Shown: positions 43,660 to 56,961, counted from the first letter of the stretch. The stretch: DNA of 60,000 bases from Adiantum capillus-veneris (GCA_014529385.2 CM043958.1:137621043-137681042), one strand, 5' to 3'. Program-made: numbers and translations. Notes: a model not told the origin generated them from the sequence alone.

Positions 43660-44475
43660 GTGAGAGATTTTTTTGAAAATCAAGAGCAAGCTATGATGTT
43701 AGCTAGGAGTTATCAGTGGATAACCATTTTCTAGGAATTTGTGATACTTTTTGAACGAAGCAATTTTCCACTAATTTAGTTAAGTCCAGTAGGACTGTCT
43801 TCTCCAGTTGGAGAGAACTGACAAGATCAATTAGGCAGCATAGTACAGCTGACAGAGCGAGATAAGTGTTTTTTAGGAGAGTTAGGTATGTGATTGAGCC
43901 CATTGGCCAAGACCTTTCGTATCTTTATATTCTCAATGATGCTAAGATCGCAAGTACAAACGTTCATTCCATATGAATCAAAGTTCCTATATAATGTGGT
44001 AAAATGACAGTAGAACAATCGGGAACTGATTTATGTCTAAGGAAATCATTATTATACACCAAGTTTTTAACATGTGGTTGATATATCCAACCAATGAGAA
44101 CATTATCGAGTAATTTGTGATTGCCAAAAAGTAAGTCAAAGCACTCACAAAAAAGAGCTTTAGGTTGTATCCAATAGAGAAGTACATTGTGGAAGAGATA
44201 GTGTACGTAGATAGAGTCAAGTTTAGGAGCAACTTTGATGAGAGACCTCTGTCCGCAAGGGCTAGTAATAACCTGCAAATCACCAAGGATTACAAATCAA
44301 GAAAATTCCTGACGGGAGAGTTTCTGCCTCTTCCCCTAGTGTGTCTACAAACATTCCTCCGGCTAGAAGAAGAGCTAGGAGTTAAAAGAGTTGGGAGAAG
44401 TAAGAGAATTGGTTCTTTTCAGAGCAGGGGAATCATTCTCATCAATACATGGTTTAAGTAAGTTAGTGATGATCT
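43660..44475 (-). pseudogene. Middle coding part of the Penelope-like element
   Basis: Minus-strand frames 44278-43964 (QRSLIKVAPKLDSIYVHYLF...) and 43903-43703 (ITYLTLLKNTYLALSAVLCC...) lie between the repeat-B coding part and the RT. Frames and stops alternate. No domain recognised; they would be the region just before the RT fingers. Confidence 0.4.
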
Positions 44476-45694
44476 TAACACCTTTGTAGTTAGCATAGGT
44501 AGTTAGGTAGATTCCTAGTTCATCAAATTTCAGCTCTTTCAAGATGTCCAGCATTAAACCATGAAAGATGTTAAAGGCAATCTGAGAAATTACAATTTGT
44601 TTAGCTTGGCCCCCCAACCAAGAACAAATAAGTGAGAGGTGAAAATCCACCGGTTTTTTTGGGAAGAGTAGTTCAAGATGGTTGAGAATGAACCAAATCG
44701 CATGATCAAACCACATGATGCTGGATTTGCAAGAGGCTTTAGGGTCAAGAAACTTGCAGGCACATTTAACATAGGGCCGAAAAACATTCTAGATGGATTC
44801 AGTGTACAAGTCAGGGTTACTTTTAGCAAACTCCATGTTCCCTTTAGTACGGATGTAGAGGCCAGTATTGGAAGGGCATTTAGAATGGTCAATGAAATTG
44901 AGGTTGAAGGCTGCATTGATGAGCTCTCCTTTGTCAAAAAATTGTCCACCTTTTAAGATTTTGAGTCTACATTCTTCGACAATAGAGGTAGGGATGATTG
45001 GCTAGGTAAACTCAGGTTTCACTCAGAATGGTTGCCAAGAAAGCTTTGTTGGGAAGAACCCAAAGCTGATGGTCTACACCAAAGGACTTGATTTCAATTT
45101 GTCTAACAAGTAAGAAAGGAGAAACCTTAGAGATTTTTGGCACCATTTCTAAGAGATTGGAATCACTGAGGGAACAAAGATTATTCTGGAATTCTTTGGC
45201 AGCTTCAAGAGCCGCACTATCCCTACAAAAAATATCACCAGTTTGTGGGATAGTCGGGGTAGCAGGTGTACAAATGAAGGACGGATTGAGGGCCACATCT
45301 TCCTTAAGAACTTAGACAGATCTACCCCAGAGGAAGAGATATAGGGCAAGCTCTTGTTGGTATTGCAGAGAGAGAACGAGAAGTTGGACAATGTACTGAG
45401 TGATCAAATTAACACCTTCCTTCGAGTCTTTGTCTAAGGTGGCCAAAACTTTAACCCAATCATTAAAAGACAGCAAGTGTAAGATAGACATTTTCTTGTC
45501 TAAAGTATGAACTGAGTCGTAATTAGTTGAAAAGCATCCAAGCTGTTAATACATCTGAGAACTAGAGATGTGGCTATAGAGAGAGGCTCAGAGGTCAATT
45601 CCAATCCTTGAGAGAGAGCAAGAGTCTGCAATATATCCAAAAAAGTAAAGTTACTTACAATAGTAAATAATATAGTCCTTGGCCTTTCTAGCAA
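44476..45694 (-). pseudogene. N-terminal coding part, copy B, continuous with the RT unit
   Basis: Minus frames 45296-45012, 44949-44590 and 44716-44375 carry the same protein as copy A. The last frame crosses 44476 without a stop and runs on into unique sequence (YANYKGVKIITNLLKPCIDE), which shows that the repeat and the RT region belong to one gene. Frameshifts near 45000 and 44700. Confidence 0.55.
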
Positions 45695-47850
45695 GGAGGG
45701 GTCTGGTTCTAATTGCTAAGGCTTTTTTTGGTTTGCTATTTTTTAGGTACAACTTAATCTAGTCGAGAATCTTTGTATGATTCTCAGGGTTGTGTTTCAC
45801 ACTCATGCGAGCTGTCATTCTAAAGGGTTTGTGGTCCTGAAAGGAAATATAACAACATGAATAGGAGCTATAATAGCTGTGAGCAGGAGACCAGAAAAAT
45901 AGTCTAAGAAGGACCACCTAACACTAGTCAACTAGCCAGGGGATTATAGACTGTGGGTCAATCCTAGAACTAAGTTTCCAACGTAGTTTCCAAAGCCAGC
46001 ATCCTGGTTTTCCCACAGAGAAAAAGCCTTATGTATAGGATGTGTGCGTAGCTATTTTACCATAAATAATATGACATAATTGAACTTTCAAATTCAAAAG
46101 ACAGTTGGCTTTGGAAGAAATGAAATGATAAGTACAAAACCAATTCAGTCTTAGAATTATTTTGTACAATGTTGGTAAGAATGAAGCCTCATTCCACTTA
46201 TACAAAGTAACAAAAGAACTTCCCAAGCAGTAAGTGAAAGTGTAATCCAATGTAGGACAACTTGCCAAAGCTAATAAAACCATTCCAAGATAAGATAGAG
46301 TCCTTACATGCATCCATCCAAACAAGAAAACAATTTAGTTAGCCTTGGATGTGTTTTCCAGGTATGAATGGACCATACCGGTTGTTATCGATGTCCATCT
46401 TACAAGCTTTTTTAAAAAACCTTACCAAGCTAAGTCCATAGATTTTTAGAAAAAATGTTAATTATTATCCCCCATTTTTTAACAAAAAACCTAGAGTTTT
46501 TAAAGTATCATTTTGATTAGAAGGCAATCACCCCTTCTAATCCAAGTGTCTGAATCCACCATCATTTTAAAGTCATTTAGTTTCTAAAAGCCCAATCAAG
46601 TGTAGTAAAAATGAGAAGTTCTTCTAGAAAATTTCCAAGTTCTCAAACTTTAGTAAAAAAACTGGTCATAAGTCCATTACGGTAGAATGATCTCTGAAAA
46701 AACCATTACCACTTAACCATCTTTTCTCTTTCACTAAAAAAAATTATACCCCATATGTCATGTTATTTACCATGTCTATACTTACCTTAGTACTCAAAGT
46801 TTATCAGAGGAGCACCATTAGCCCAAGAAGATATATCCAAACTGAATAGAGTATAGTCCTTAGTGCGGCCATGGTAAAAAAGGCCCAACATTTTTTTACA
46901 AAAACAAACTACAGCGCAGCTGGACAAAGAACAAGACGGCTAGCCAACAGTCTATGTATGTTTAGGCAATGCAGTGTATAGCTTAGCCTAGTCCATTAGG
47001 TAGTAAGAATAACCGGATGGTGCAACCAGGCTCAAAACATTCCAAGAGCCAGAGCAAAGTAAGATAGAAAACTCCGACCCCTTAAGTAATTATATATGCC
47101 AAGCAAGATTACAAAACCTATATACTAACAAGTCATTGGTAGGCCCTTTATTGTATTAGATTACCTTTAAGACCTTTTTGTCAAGCAAGGTAACGCAGCG
47201 GGAATCCCAAGAGGACAACCCATTGCTAAAGTAGAGTAGTCACATACTCACACCAATTAATGACATAATTTTATCAAGCGGCCCAGTAGTTGGTAATCCA
47301 TACCCGGCTGACATAGAAAGACACTTTTTACGACCAGTAGCAAAAACAACAACAGTATTAGTTAATCCATGTAGTATGCTGACGCCCATTAGGCCACCAC
47401 GATATGCTTAGTTCCCCTCAACGAAAAGAGTCAGTTTTAGCAAAGCGGCAGAAAAGAGCCCTCATCAAAAAAGGCAAGAAAAACCTCATGCATTAAGCAA
47501 CTAGTAAATATGAATAACACCTTTATCTTTTACAGTGCTCGCAACTTACCACACTCACCATGACATAGCATGATTAGCCATATATGCTTCCCACCATGGA
47601 GTATCACAACAAGGTTTTAGAGCAAGAGCATCATGCTTAATATAAAACACCCTCTATAGCAGTTATATCAAAGTAAACAATGCTCCCCTTTTCTCTTTTT
47701 TTAAAAACCTGCAAGGAAATACACATGGGCAAGGAGCCCGGCCTGTGTGTCAGTAGTAGTGAGCTCCATGCTTCAACGTCAAACACAACGCAAATCTTTC
47801 TAGGCAAGGCAACAACCAAACATAGCTAAGTGAGGGCCAGAGAAGCACCC
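45695..47850. other. Upstream non-coding part of repeat copy B
   Basis: No protein recognised. Only short open stretches (such as 46029-46325 and 47637-47819, minus). Confidence 0.4.
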
Positions 47851-47856
47851 TCACCT

Positions 47857-47866
47857 CTTTATATAG
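47857..47866 (-). promoter_or_regulatory. TATA box in repeat copy B
   Basis: CTATATAAAG on the minus strand within a GC-richer block (ggccacctccctc upstream, gaggtgaggg downstream). Conserved in both repeats, and the best candidate promoter for the element. Confidence 0.55.
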
Positions 47867-48114
47867 AGGAGGGAGGTGGCCTTCCAGATCGTAGTAATGA
47901 GCATAATCTCCATGAGTGTACCGACTCCATTCCGCAATAGTGAGGCCGCTTGGTTGCAGAGTGAAATCCCATACGCCTTCACAGCAAGTAATTGTAATAG
48001 GGTAGTAAACTACTTAGGAAAAAACCTACTTGCAAGTATTAGAGATGGGACTAGTCCCATAGTGTGGCGGTGAAGTTAAAAAGATCAGCCGAAAACTTCA
48101 TTAAGTACCACAAA

Positions 48115-48140
48115 GTGTGTGTGTGTGTGTGTGTGTGTGT
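48115..48140 (+). repeat. (GT)n microsatellite at repeat boundary
   Basis: Matches the position of the GT tract at 41884-41908; flanks beyond differ. Confidence 0.95.
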
Positions 48141-48836
48141 GCACGCGCACATGCAACCACACATAACTCTCAATTCTGCTCGCTCTGTCCAAGAGGTGCC
48201 TGTGCTGTCGTCTGTTGCCTTTGCCTTCAAGTTCTCCCCCAATTCCCATGCTCTGCTTGCTGTCATGCTCCAAAATCTCACTGTCGACCGGCTCTCAAGC
48301 TTGCAAGCCTTTGCTTGATTCCAATTGTGCCTCTGCACATCAGAAGCTCCAATTTTCTAAAGGCCTCTCCAAGTTCTCAGGGTTCACCTGCTGCTGCAGC
48401 CCGAATGCTTCTATTTCTGCTGCTCAGCTTGCCTTCCAAGGCTTTTGTTGCTTTGATTAAAAAAAAATCTCCCAATCACCTTGATTGACCAGCATTACCC
48501 AAGGACCCAAGAGTTTCTCCTGCTCTTGGTGCTTCAATCCCCCCTATTGTTCGATGCCGACCTGTTGCCTAGACTTGGCTTCAATTTCTTCCAATTACCT
48601 CAAAATTCTCTCAGATCTTGTTGAGCTTCCAACTTCTTGCAAGACCTTCAATGGCAAAGATTATCTTGCTTAGCAAACCTCTGTCTTGATTTCGATTGGC
48701 TGCATGTAGAGCTTCTTTCTTGCTAAAAGTATCAAATTTATGATACCACTACCTCAATGCTTGCTTAGGCCATTATTACTCTTCTTTAGTTGCACACCAA
48801 ATGTTCCTTACCTTTCTACACAAACTCTTCACGTTG
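48141..48836. other. No gene recognised
   Basis: Plus-strand open stretches (48117-48673) are Ser/Leu/Pro-rich with no recognisable protein. Text of the type CTCTGATACCA-like leader sequence is not clear. Confidence 0.3.
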
Positions 48837-51670
48837 CTACATATAAATCTCCTCTTTGAGCTCACCATGTAAGAAAGTTGTTATTACATCCATCTGAACT
48901 AGTTCCAGGTCCTCTGTAGCAAGTAATCCAAGGAACAATCCCAGTGTCGCCTTTTTGACTAGAGAAAATATTTTGTCAAAATCTATGCCATACTCTTGTT
49001 TGGATACCTTAGCTACCAACCGAGCTTTGTATTTCCCAATATTGGACGCGAAATTTCATTTGTAGACCCATTTACAAGGCGATGGAACATTTTCATTTAC
49101 AAGGAAATGGAATATTTTGTTCTTTTTGATGCTAGACAACTCACTTTTCATCACTCATAAGTTTTCATTGAGCCTTATCCTTAGCTAGCATGGCTTGTTT
49201 GTCACAAGAAGGCTCGCCACTATCTATCAGCAACACAAAATCCACGCCAACAGTAACAAATCGATTTGGCAGATGCAACGCTTTTGAAGATGTCCTCAGG
49301 TAATTAGTACTATAACTCAATAGTTCAATCATCTGGAGCATTTACTTGCAAAACAACATGCTCTTGAGCTTTCTGTATAAGAGGTGATACATCGGAGAGT
49401 GTGACCCTTCTAGAATTCAACCTCTTGTATTGGCTATCTATGCATCTTAGTCTCATTTAAGACAACATTATTTCTATAGATTATGGATCGACTCCTTGAG
49501 GCTCCCACAAATGATAGCTAAATTGAACATCCAATCCATAGCCAATAAAGATGCATTCTCAAGATTTTGGATCTAGCTTAGCATGAAGCTCTTAGATACA
49601 TATGCATAATCTTTACAAACAAATGTTCTGAGTTTTTCATATGACAACTTATGTCTTGACCATAACTCCTTGCCCTCATGAAATTGCAATGATGCATATG
49701 GTGATCTATTGATCAAATAAACTGCTATGTAAAGTGCTTCTATCCAAAAACCTTGTGTTAGACTTGCTTGTGATAGCATAGACATGATTCTCTCTTGACT
49801 CACCCTGTTTATTCTCTTAGAGAAACCATTTTGAGCTAGGTATAAGGAGCATTGAACTCACACTTAATTCCCCTTCTTGCACAGAAGTCAAAAAACTCTT
49901 TGGAGATGTATTCTCCACCATGGTTTGAACATAAAACCTTTATCTTCTTACAAGAATGATTGTCAACACTTGACAAGAATCTCTTAAATCAAGAGAATGT
50001 CTCATCCTTCGACTTTAATGCATAAGCCCAAACTTTTCATGTTGTGTCATCTATGAACATCACAAAGTAAGATGTGCCACCAAGAGATTGAGTCGCCATG
50101 GGGCCACATACACCACTATGTACAAGCCCTAAGGCTGTCTCTCTTTCTTAAACAAAACATTACGAGAAGCACATATTTGGTTCCCATACTGAACAATTCT
50201 TATAGAAAGGAAATTTAGAAAAAGGTAAAGCAATCAAACAACCCAAACAAGAAAGAGTTTCCATTACTTTATTGAACATATGTCCCAATCGGCTATGGCA
50301 CAAAGCAACATTTGGCAGCTTGGTTACTAGAAGAACATTGTATTTGTTAGACACATAAAAAGGATACAAAGAGCCAACTTTAGAACCACTAGCAAACAAC
50401 AAGTTTTCTTTGGTTATATGCTTGGATTGCTGATGGAAAGCAACTTTATAACTCAAGTCATCAAGTGTGCCAACTAAAATTAAATTGTGAGTCAAACATG
50501 GCACATGACAAACATTGTGAGTGAAAAATCTAACACAAAACCATAGTAATGTTACCAATGGCAACTATGTCACAAGCATAATTGTCACCGAATGTGGCGA
50601 AGCCAGTCGTCTCTTCATAACGAGTAAACCACTCCCTACCTGGGGTCACATGAAGAGATGCACCTGAATCTAGGATTCATGTATGTGACACTTCACCACT
50701 GAGCTAGAGATAAACTCTGTAAACATAGAGTCTCTTGTGCATCATAGAACACATTTGTAAACTCTATCAGCAAATTAATGTCATGTGAATAATCACAATT
50801 AGTGACCAGATTGATCTCTTAGATCTTCACTAAAATTTTACTCTTTTACACCATTGTCACTACTTTGACTTTTTCCTTTCTCATGTTTCCATGCATGCCA
50901 ATATTTTGTTTTATATGGCCATACTTCTCACACAACTGACATTGAATACCCTTTTTACTACAAGACTTTGATCTATCACGAGATGTGTCTCTCTTACCAT
51001 CTTTGCCATATTTATGTTGCCAAGAACAACCTTTTCTTTGTTTGCTTTCTTTTTGCACGTAGTGAGCTTCATTATGATGCAAGCTACCTATAGTTTTATG
51101 AAGCACTTCTTTTAAAGCAAGAGAACTAGTGATAGCATTATACACTAGCATACCATTTGGTGTAGAATTACTAATAGCAGTACATAATGTATCCCATGAT
51201 GGTGGCAATGAGCAAAGCAAGTGAATAGCTTTCATCTCATCATCTATCTTCATATGTTGAGCACAAATCTGAGCAAACAAAGATCAACCTCATTGATATG
51301 GCTAGCAACACTAACTAAATCTTTCATATGAGGATTAAAAAGCTTTTGCATCAATAACACCTTGTTGCTAGTAGCGTTTCTCTCATACCTGTTACATAAG
51401 TTCAACCATACTTGATGCGTCGTAGCGCACTCCAAAATAGTGAAATAAACTAACTTGGAAAGATGCAGTCTAATCGTAGATCTACAAAGGGCATCTAAGT
51501 CTTCCTGTTGAAAGTGAGTCATGTTCATCTCCTTAGTCCTTGCAACATATGAAATGGGAAGTTTTTGCTTCTTTTGCACTAAGACATCCTGAATCTTCTC
51601 TTTCAAAAGTGCAAACTTTTTCCATCAAACTTCTTGATGTCATAAACATCCTTGCTCTTAGAATTTGCCA
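48837..51670 (-). pseudogene. Copia element 3, gag-pol relic
   Basis: On the minus strand, read from the right: gag (51670-51250) with VYDIKKFDGK and KEKIQDVLVQKKQKLP; further gag (51280-50846) with FAQICAQHMKIDDEMKAIHL and SLPPSWDTLCTAIS, then knuckle CQLCEKYGHIKQNI, whose last Cys is lost. The pre-integrase region (50564-50160) has LCHSRLGHMFNKVMETL. The integrase C-terminal part (49803-49573) has MSMLSQASLTQGFWIEALYI and AVYLINRSPYASL. The RT start (49019-48837) has QMDVITTFLHGELKEEIYM. Order is canonical Copia. Frames shift between blocks and the integrase core and most RT/RNase H are missing. No LTR was found at either end. Confidence 0.9.
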
Positions 51671-51981
51671 TAAGAGCGAGAGTTCTAGCACAAATTTTTG
51701 AAAATTTGGCAGAGTCTTGTTTGAATTTAGGAGAAAATTTCGACCAAAATGACTGTCCAAGTGCAACACACATGGACCAAAAAATGCATAGAAATGATCT
51801 TTGAGCAATAAGCATAAACTAAAGGGAAGTAGACTATTTGTGCACACTGTCAAACTAATAAATGATTGCCAACATAGTTTCAAAGCACCTAGTCCTCTCT
51901 ATACATGGCATATGACAAGGATACGATATGGGGATCTCCAAAAACCTAATCCACCTTTCACTGTGTACCCCGCTCCCCAAT
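51671..51981. other. Flank between Copia element 3 and hAT-like copy B
   Basis: A minus-strand open stretch (51883-51533) overlaps the gag start and is mostly leader. No other feature. Confidence 0.3.
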
Positions 51982-51989
51982 GTTCGGCT

Positions 51990-53322
51990 CCCGGGGGATT
52001 CACTCTATATAAAAAATGGGATGCCACTTGCAGACAACTTTGATAAAACCCCTATATACGACTCATATTAGGGAGTATGACCTCCCTTTCTATGCTTATA
52101 TGACAATCAATAGAGGAAACTATCATACCCCTATCTTACATATAAAATTTAGGTCTCACATGATCTACCTGAGTAAAACTAATCAAAGAGTGTGTAGCAT
52201 AGTGACTGGCAACGTAGAAAGGAACCACTTCTGTTGATAGCTAGATGTACCCTCAATGTGTCTTAGTTTGACTTTCAAACTATGTGCCCGATCAGCCTGC
52301 TACTCATCCAATTCCGACCCATTTAAATTACTAAGAAAACATGGTTATAAAATTTTGTTAGGTTATCCATGTAAATTTGCATCTATACAAACTCTTCATA
52401 GCTTTCATCCTTCAACAAATAAACTATAATCACAAACCAAGGAATTTGCATGTGTCCTTGTAGCTATTGACTCACAAGTTCAAGGGAAAGAAATCAAAGG
52501 ATAGCTTTTGAATTCAAGCAGGAAAAATGGGTAGTTTATTTGAATTCAAATTTCCCCCCCAAAATGAAATTTAAAATCTAGCCGGAAAAATCATATCATG
52601 TGCCATATCTATGGAAAGAGCTTGGCGTGTAGATTACATATCTATAATCTTTGCTTAAATTGGATATCATATGTAGGAGTTATGGAAGGCCAAAAATCAT
52701 AAAGTTATCCACCCCCTTTTTTGGGCGAAAAAGTGTATCCTTTGACCACTCTTACACCTCTCTTACACACCCACCATTCTTGCACACATGGCTTACATCT
52801 CTTTGTCAAGATGTTAATCACCTCCATAATCTCATGGCAAATAAAGAGGCCCTCCTAGACCCCATCCCAGTGTTCGGGAAAAATCATTTTCCCAAACATA
52901 CAAAATGCCTTTCCTTGAATATGTCAAGAGGAAAATCTAGAAAATTAGGTTACTTTTTTAGGTTTGTACACTATTTTTTCTCTATTTTGTGGCGGAATTT
53001 CTCCTTTTCCCCTTGCGCTTAACTGGCATTTTGGAAATTGAAAACGGCACGATATTAAGTTGAGACACATTTTTCCCGAACACTGCCCCATCCTCTTCCT
53101 AATGTGGGAAGCCTTGATTTTGAAACACAAAAACTTCCTCTCATTTTCCCCTTTTCTCACTTCTCCCCCCCCTAAATATGATACCCCCTCCCTTATTTTT
53201 AAGCTTGGGAAATAAATTATTGGGGGCCTGCCCCTAACTTATACACTTATGTAACTTGTAAAAAAATCCCCCTCTCCTGCACTTACATGGTACGATAAGT
53301 TTTCCATGGTGAATCCCCCGGG
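51990..53322. mobile_element. hAT-like non-autonomous element, copy B (1.33 kb)
   Basis: Perfect 14-bp TIRs CCCGGGGGATTCAC at both ends (51990-52003 and the reverse complement at 53309-53322). Flanking octamers GTTCGGCT (51982-51989) and GTTCAGCT (53323-53330) agree at seven of eight bases, a typical aged hAT-type duplication. Copy A (33967-34535) shares both ends. The extra internal length (about 52150-53150) is AT-rich and carries no transposase; it may be a second insertion. Confidence 0.85.
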
Positions 53323-53330
53323 GTTCAGCT

Positions 53331-54400
53331 TCAAAAGACCTCTCGCACAACCCTCACCGAAGGCTAAGCACTGACACGACTATAGTCAAGTCTCCAAAAT
53401 AACTATCTTCCATACCAAGTCTCAAAAATGGTCAAGACTGTTATACTAGACAAGATGGTTCCACATATGCGTACAAAGGTAGTATCTGTAGCAAACATAC
53501 ATATGATAATCTCGGTAATAACCAAGATATCCGCTCAAACATGTACCAATCACAGTCCAAGCAATAATTGCAACTCCCACTGGAAATGCAATCCGAGAAT
53601 AGACCAAAAGTTGATGACACCTGCTAAATGCTCTTAATGATACCAGAATGTCAAACATAATTAAATGTCAAACGCATACAGCATAACATAGATAGATCTC
53701 AAGGAAAATGCTCTCCAAAACATGTACTTGTATCCAACTACCTACAGTGGAAAAGTAGCACTATGTGTAACCTATTGTGTCGTAGAAATGACCACAATGC
53801 ACTCACATAGATCATGTATAACCCACATAAGGATACATTGAGCCAATGCTCGAAACACCTGTGTCCTGTCTCAATCTGTGTTTGCATATGAGGATGTTGA
53901 TGCCATGTACATTGCTGCAAAAAATGTGATCATAATTAGATCAAATGAACACCATCGTTGCATATGAAATGTGCCAAAATCCTCAAGACGACTCCTAGGT
54001 TGTGTAGATATGAAACTGTATGAGGAAATTATGGCAAAAATTATGCTTTTGGGCCAAAAAATGCACTTTTCTTTCTGCTAATTTGCCACATTGTGGGTTG
54101 AACAACCATAGCAAAATGATCCCAAATCTTAGAAAAATCATCTTCCAAATGAGCTAAACACAGGTTGAAGATCTCACTTCCACAATCCCATACATGGCTG
54201 CAAATTTTTTGCTCAAAATCCTGCTATAAGCCCCCACCAATGCACTCTAATGTGTGTGCAATCAAAGGATAACTGGCTAAATTATCTTCTCTGTAACCCC
54301 TTTGTAAGCACTCGACAATGGCTACAAATCATCTCCAAATAGTGCACAAAGCACTTATGATGATGGAGCTCTCTTTCTAGCAACCAATTGGCTTCAATAT
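53331..54400. other. No gene recognised
   Basis: Plus and minus open stretches (53428-53920) are His/Cys/Tyr-rich and lack supporting motifs. Confidence 0.3.
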
Positions 54401-54405
54401 CAGAA

Positions 54406-54727
<322 letters not shown>

Positions 54728-55290
54728 TAAATGCATGGAAAGAGAATCATAACACCTTGCTTGCACTCTAACGTACGCTTAAGTGTTTTCAAGTCTCCTA
54801 CCAAGTGCCATTCAACTTGCAAAGTATTTAAGTTTGAAACCTACAATCTTTGTCCTTCCTGTTGTTACCAAATAACACCAACAATCGGAATCTTTGTCCT
54901 TCGTGTTGCTACCAAACAACATCAACAATTGGAATATGATTGAAATACCACCTCATGAATTATGTGTCTCATGCGGGAGATAAAAAGCTGCCAATCATGA
55001 AATGTTATTCTTGGATTGGATCCCAAAAATTGTGTTTCCAATCTCATTGGAATTTAAATCAACATCGATGCTCGCCAAGGCCCTACTCATCAATGTAATG
55101 CTTCCCATTTCAAGACGTTGACCTTTCACAATTTGAAATATCGAGCTTCATAATGATGACGACTTTACCATCACACACTTCTTATCGTAGCAAAAGATTT
55201 GTTGTCTTCCATAGGCATGACAACATCCATGCAATGAAACCCTCCTAATAAGCTGACAAGAAGATTATTGACACATTTCTTTGCAAGGCT
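54728..55290. other. No gene recognised
   Basis: A short direct repeat with core TTTGTCCTTC, GTTGYTACCAAAYAACA and CAACAAT near 54848 and 54892. Otherwise featureless. Confidence 0.35.
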
Positions 55291-55299
55291 CACAATATA

Positions 55300-56250
55300 G
55301 GGTATTGATGGCAATATAAATAGTCACTTTGCCCTGTGTCCTAGCATGAAAACTCTGTACAAGGCTTTGCAGGCTTTGAAACTTACTCCTGCATTATCAC
55401 ATAGCTCCATCATTTCCTAAGGCGACATGATCTTCTTCAATTCAATAAAATACTTGGGGCACAAAACTTTGGCAATGCTAGCATTGGATGGGTCATCAAA
55501 TAGTGCCACAAGCTCTTTTGGCTTGACAATTTGCTATAATAGTGTATGTCCTGTCTCTTCAGCATAGGAATTGATTCCCGTGATCATGCATGGCAAATGC
55601 CCGTGAGTAGAATGAAAAAACTATAGAATAGATGTTGAAATCATGCACCACTCCCTATATTTGGTTTGCCGGGTACATTTCTTTCATGCTCCACCACATG
55701 TAGATATCATTGATATCGCTTGTCTTTTGCAGTGACAAACATGGAAGCCAAGGGGAATGTGTGTAAGATGATTGATTCAATGCCGTACATTATGTGTAGT
55801 GTGCTGCAATTGAATGTAGTTGTCCAATCCCCACTCTTGATCCTAATTTTGTTGGCTTAATTTCTTTGTAAGCTTCACCATTACTTCATTGAGGTGCTTG
55901 TATTTCTTATGGGAATCCGCTTGGACTATTGAATGTCCTTGACATACTTCTCTCGCAGAGAAGAGTACACAGCAAAGAGCTGCGTTCTTGCTTCCATTTC
56001 ATAGAAGAACATAGAATACACTCTTTTGCAATAGCCAAAAATGCCATCTTTTCCATCACCTACAAAACACAATAACTCAATGACATTTCAAAATGGTGGT
56101 GATGCATTGGTTAGAGGATCACTTGAGTAAATATGATCATCAACCGGTAAACTTATTACTTTGTACCCAATGCTCCGTAGTTGATCTGCAGCATTGGGAT
56201 TGGATGTGCTAATTTTCATGGTTGCATATTCTTGCTTCAGATCAACATTA
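55300..56250 (-). pseudogene. Decayed coding region, family unknown
   Basis: Minus-strand translation between 55560 and 55360 is strongly protein-like: VKPKELVALFDDPSNASIAK, VLCPKYFIELKKIMSP, stop, EMMELCDNAGVSFKACKALY. Weaker coding-like text continues on both sides. No family named. It could belong to the N-terminal side of a large transposase such as that at 140-1768, but I cannot show it. Confidence 0.35.
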
Positions 56251-56960
56251 AGATGATTCCATTCTGTCGTGTTAGTAATTTCTTGAAATGGAGGTAGATT
56301 GGATGATATTTAGAGCGAGCTTGATGAAGATAATTAGAGAGAAAAGGAGTAATAGTGATTCACAATGCAACAACTACAACCAGAGGATGTCGGCTATGGG
56401 GGGAAGAACCAAAGAGAACTTAGAGATAGGAGATTTGGATATGCTATGAGCACCTTACCTAGAGCTATACAAGCTTTCATATTCCTCTCATTGTATGCAC
56501 TTCCATGCTCACTCTCTGTCATTCTATCATGCTCAAGTGTGATCATTTATGATTATCTAGTGATTTGTTGTTTATCTCTTGTGATGTGTTCAATATTTCC
56601 AACATTCTCTAGAAAAACTATGACCCGCCCACCGTACCCCTGTACTTCGTCACACTCTTGATTGTTTGTAAAATTGGAGGACTATGTGAAGGCGCCCTCA
56701 TCTCTAAAAGCCACATTAAATCGCTCGATTGATTATGGTTCCTGTTGAGCTTCTTAGTAGCTCAATAATGGTTAACCCAAAGGCAGGCCCCGAGAGACTC
56801 CATTATTAAGACTATGGTTCCCAACGGTGTACCTCGAAGTAAGTCCTTTTCAACCAAGATAATAGATCTGTGTTCCACTTAACCTATTGCAATTAACATG
56901 TCCAACCTTTCATGGACAACTTAAGGACCTCTCTTCTTAAGCAAGAAAAGAGAAACCAAT
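56251..56960. other. No gene recognised
   Basis: An open plus stretch at 56365-56661 has a hydrophobic Leu/Ser-rich part but no family or promoter. Confidence 0.25.
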
Positions 56961-56961
56961 A

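Larger units (their letters stand above)
38195..48140 (-). mobile_element. Tandem partial Penelope-like retroelement
   Basis: A unit of about 6.25 kb (41909-48140) is followed in its reading direction by a second, truncated copy (38195-41908). The shared 3.7 kb appears twice in direct orientation on either side of a 2.5-kb region holding the RT. The repeats begin at a GT microsatellite and carry a minus-strand TATA box and the N-terminal coding part. Head-to-tail partial tandems with pseudo-LTRs are characteristic of Penelope-like elements. No GIY-YIG endonuclease was found. The alternative of an LTR element with 3.7-kb LTRs is less likely, because the repeats contain coding sequence continuous with the RT region and lack TG...CA ends and a primer site. 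Confidence 0.6.
44476..48140 (-). repeat. Direct repeat copy B (3.66 kb)
   Basis: Matches 38195-41908 in direct orientation, ending at the GT microsatellite 48115-48140. Small indels give an offset that drifts from 6281 to about 6230 bp. Confidence 0.97.

Noticed and set aside
38195-48140. LTR retrotransposon with 3.7-kb LTRs
   Set aside because: Repeats contain coding sequence continuous with the RT region, have no TG...CA ends and no primer-binding site or polypurine tract next to them.
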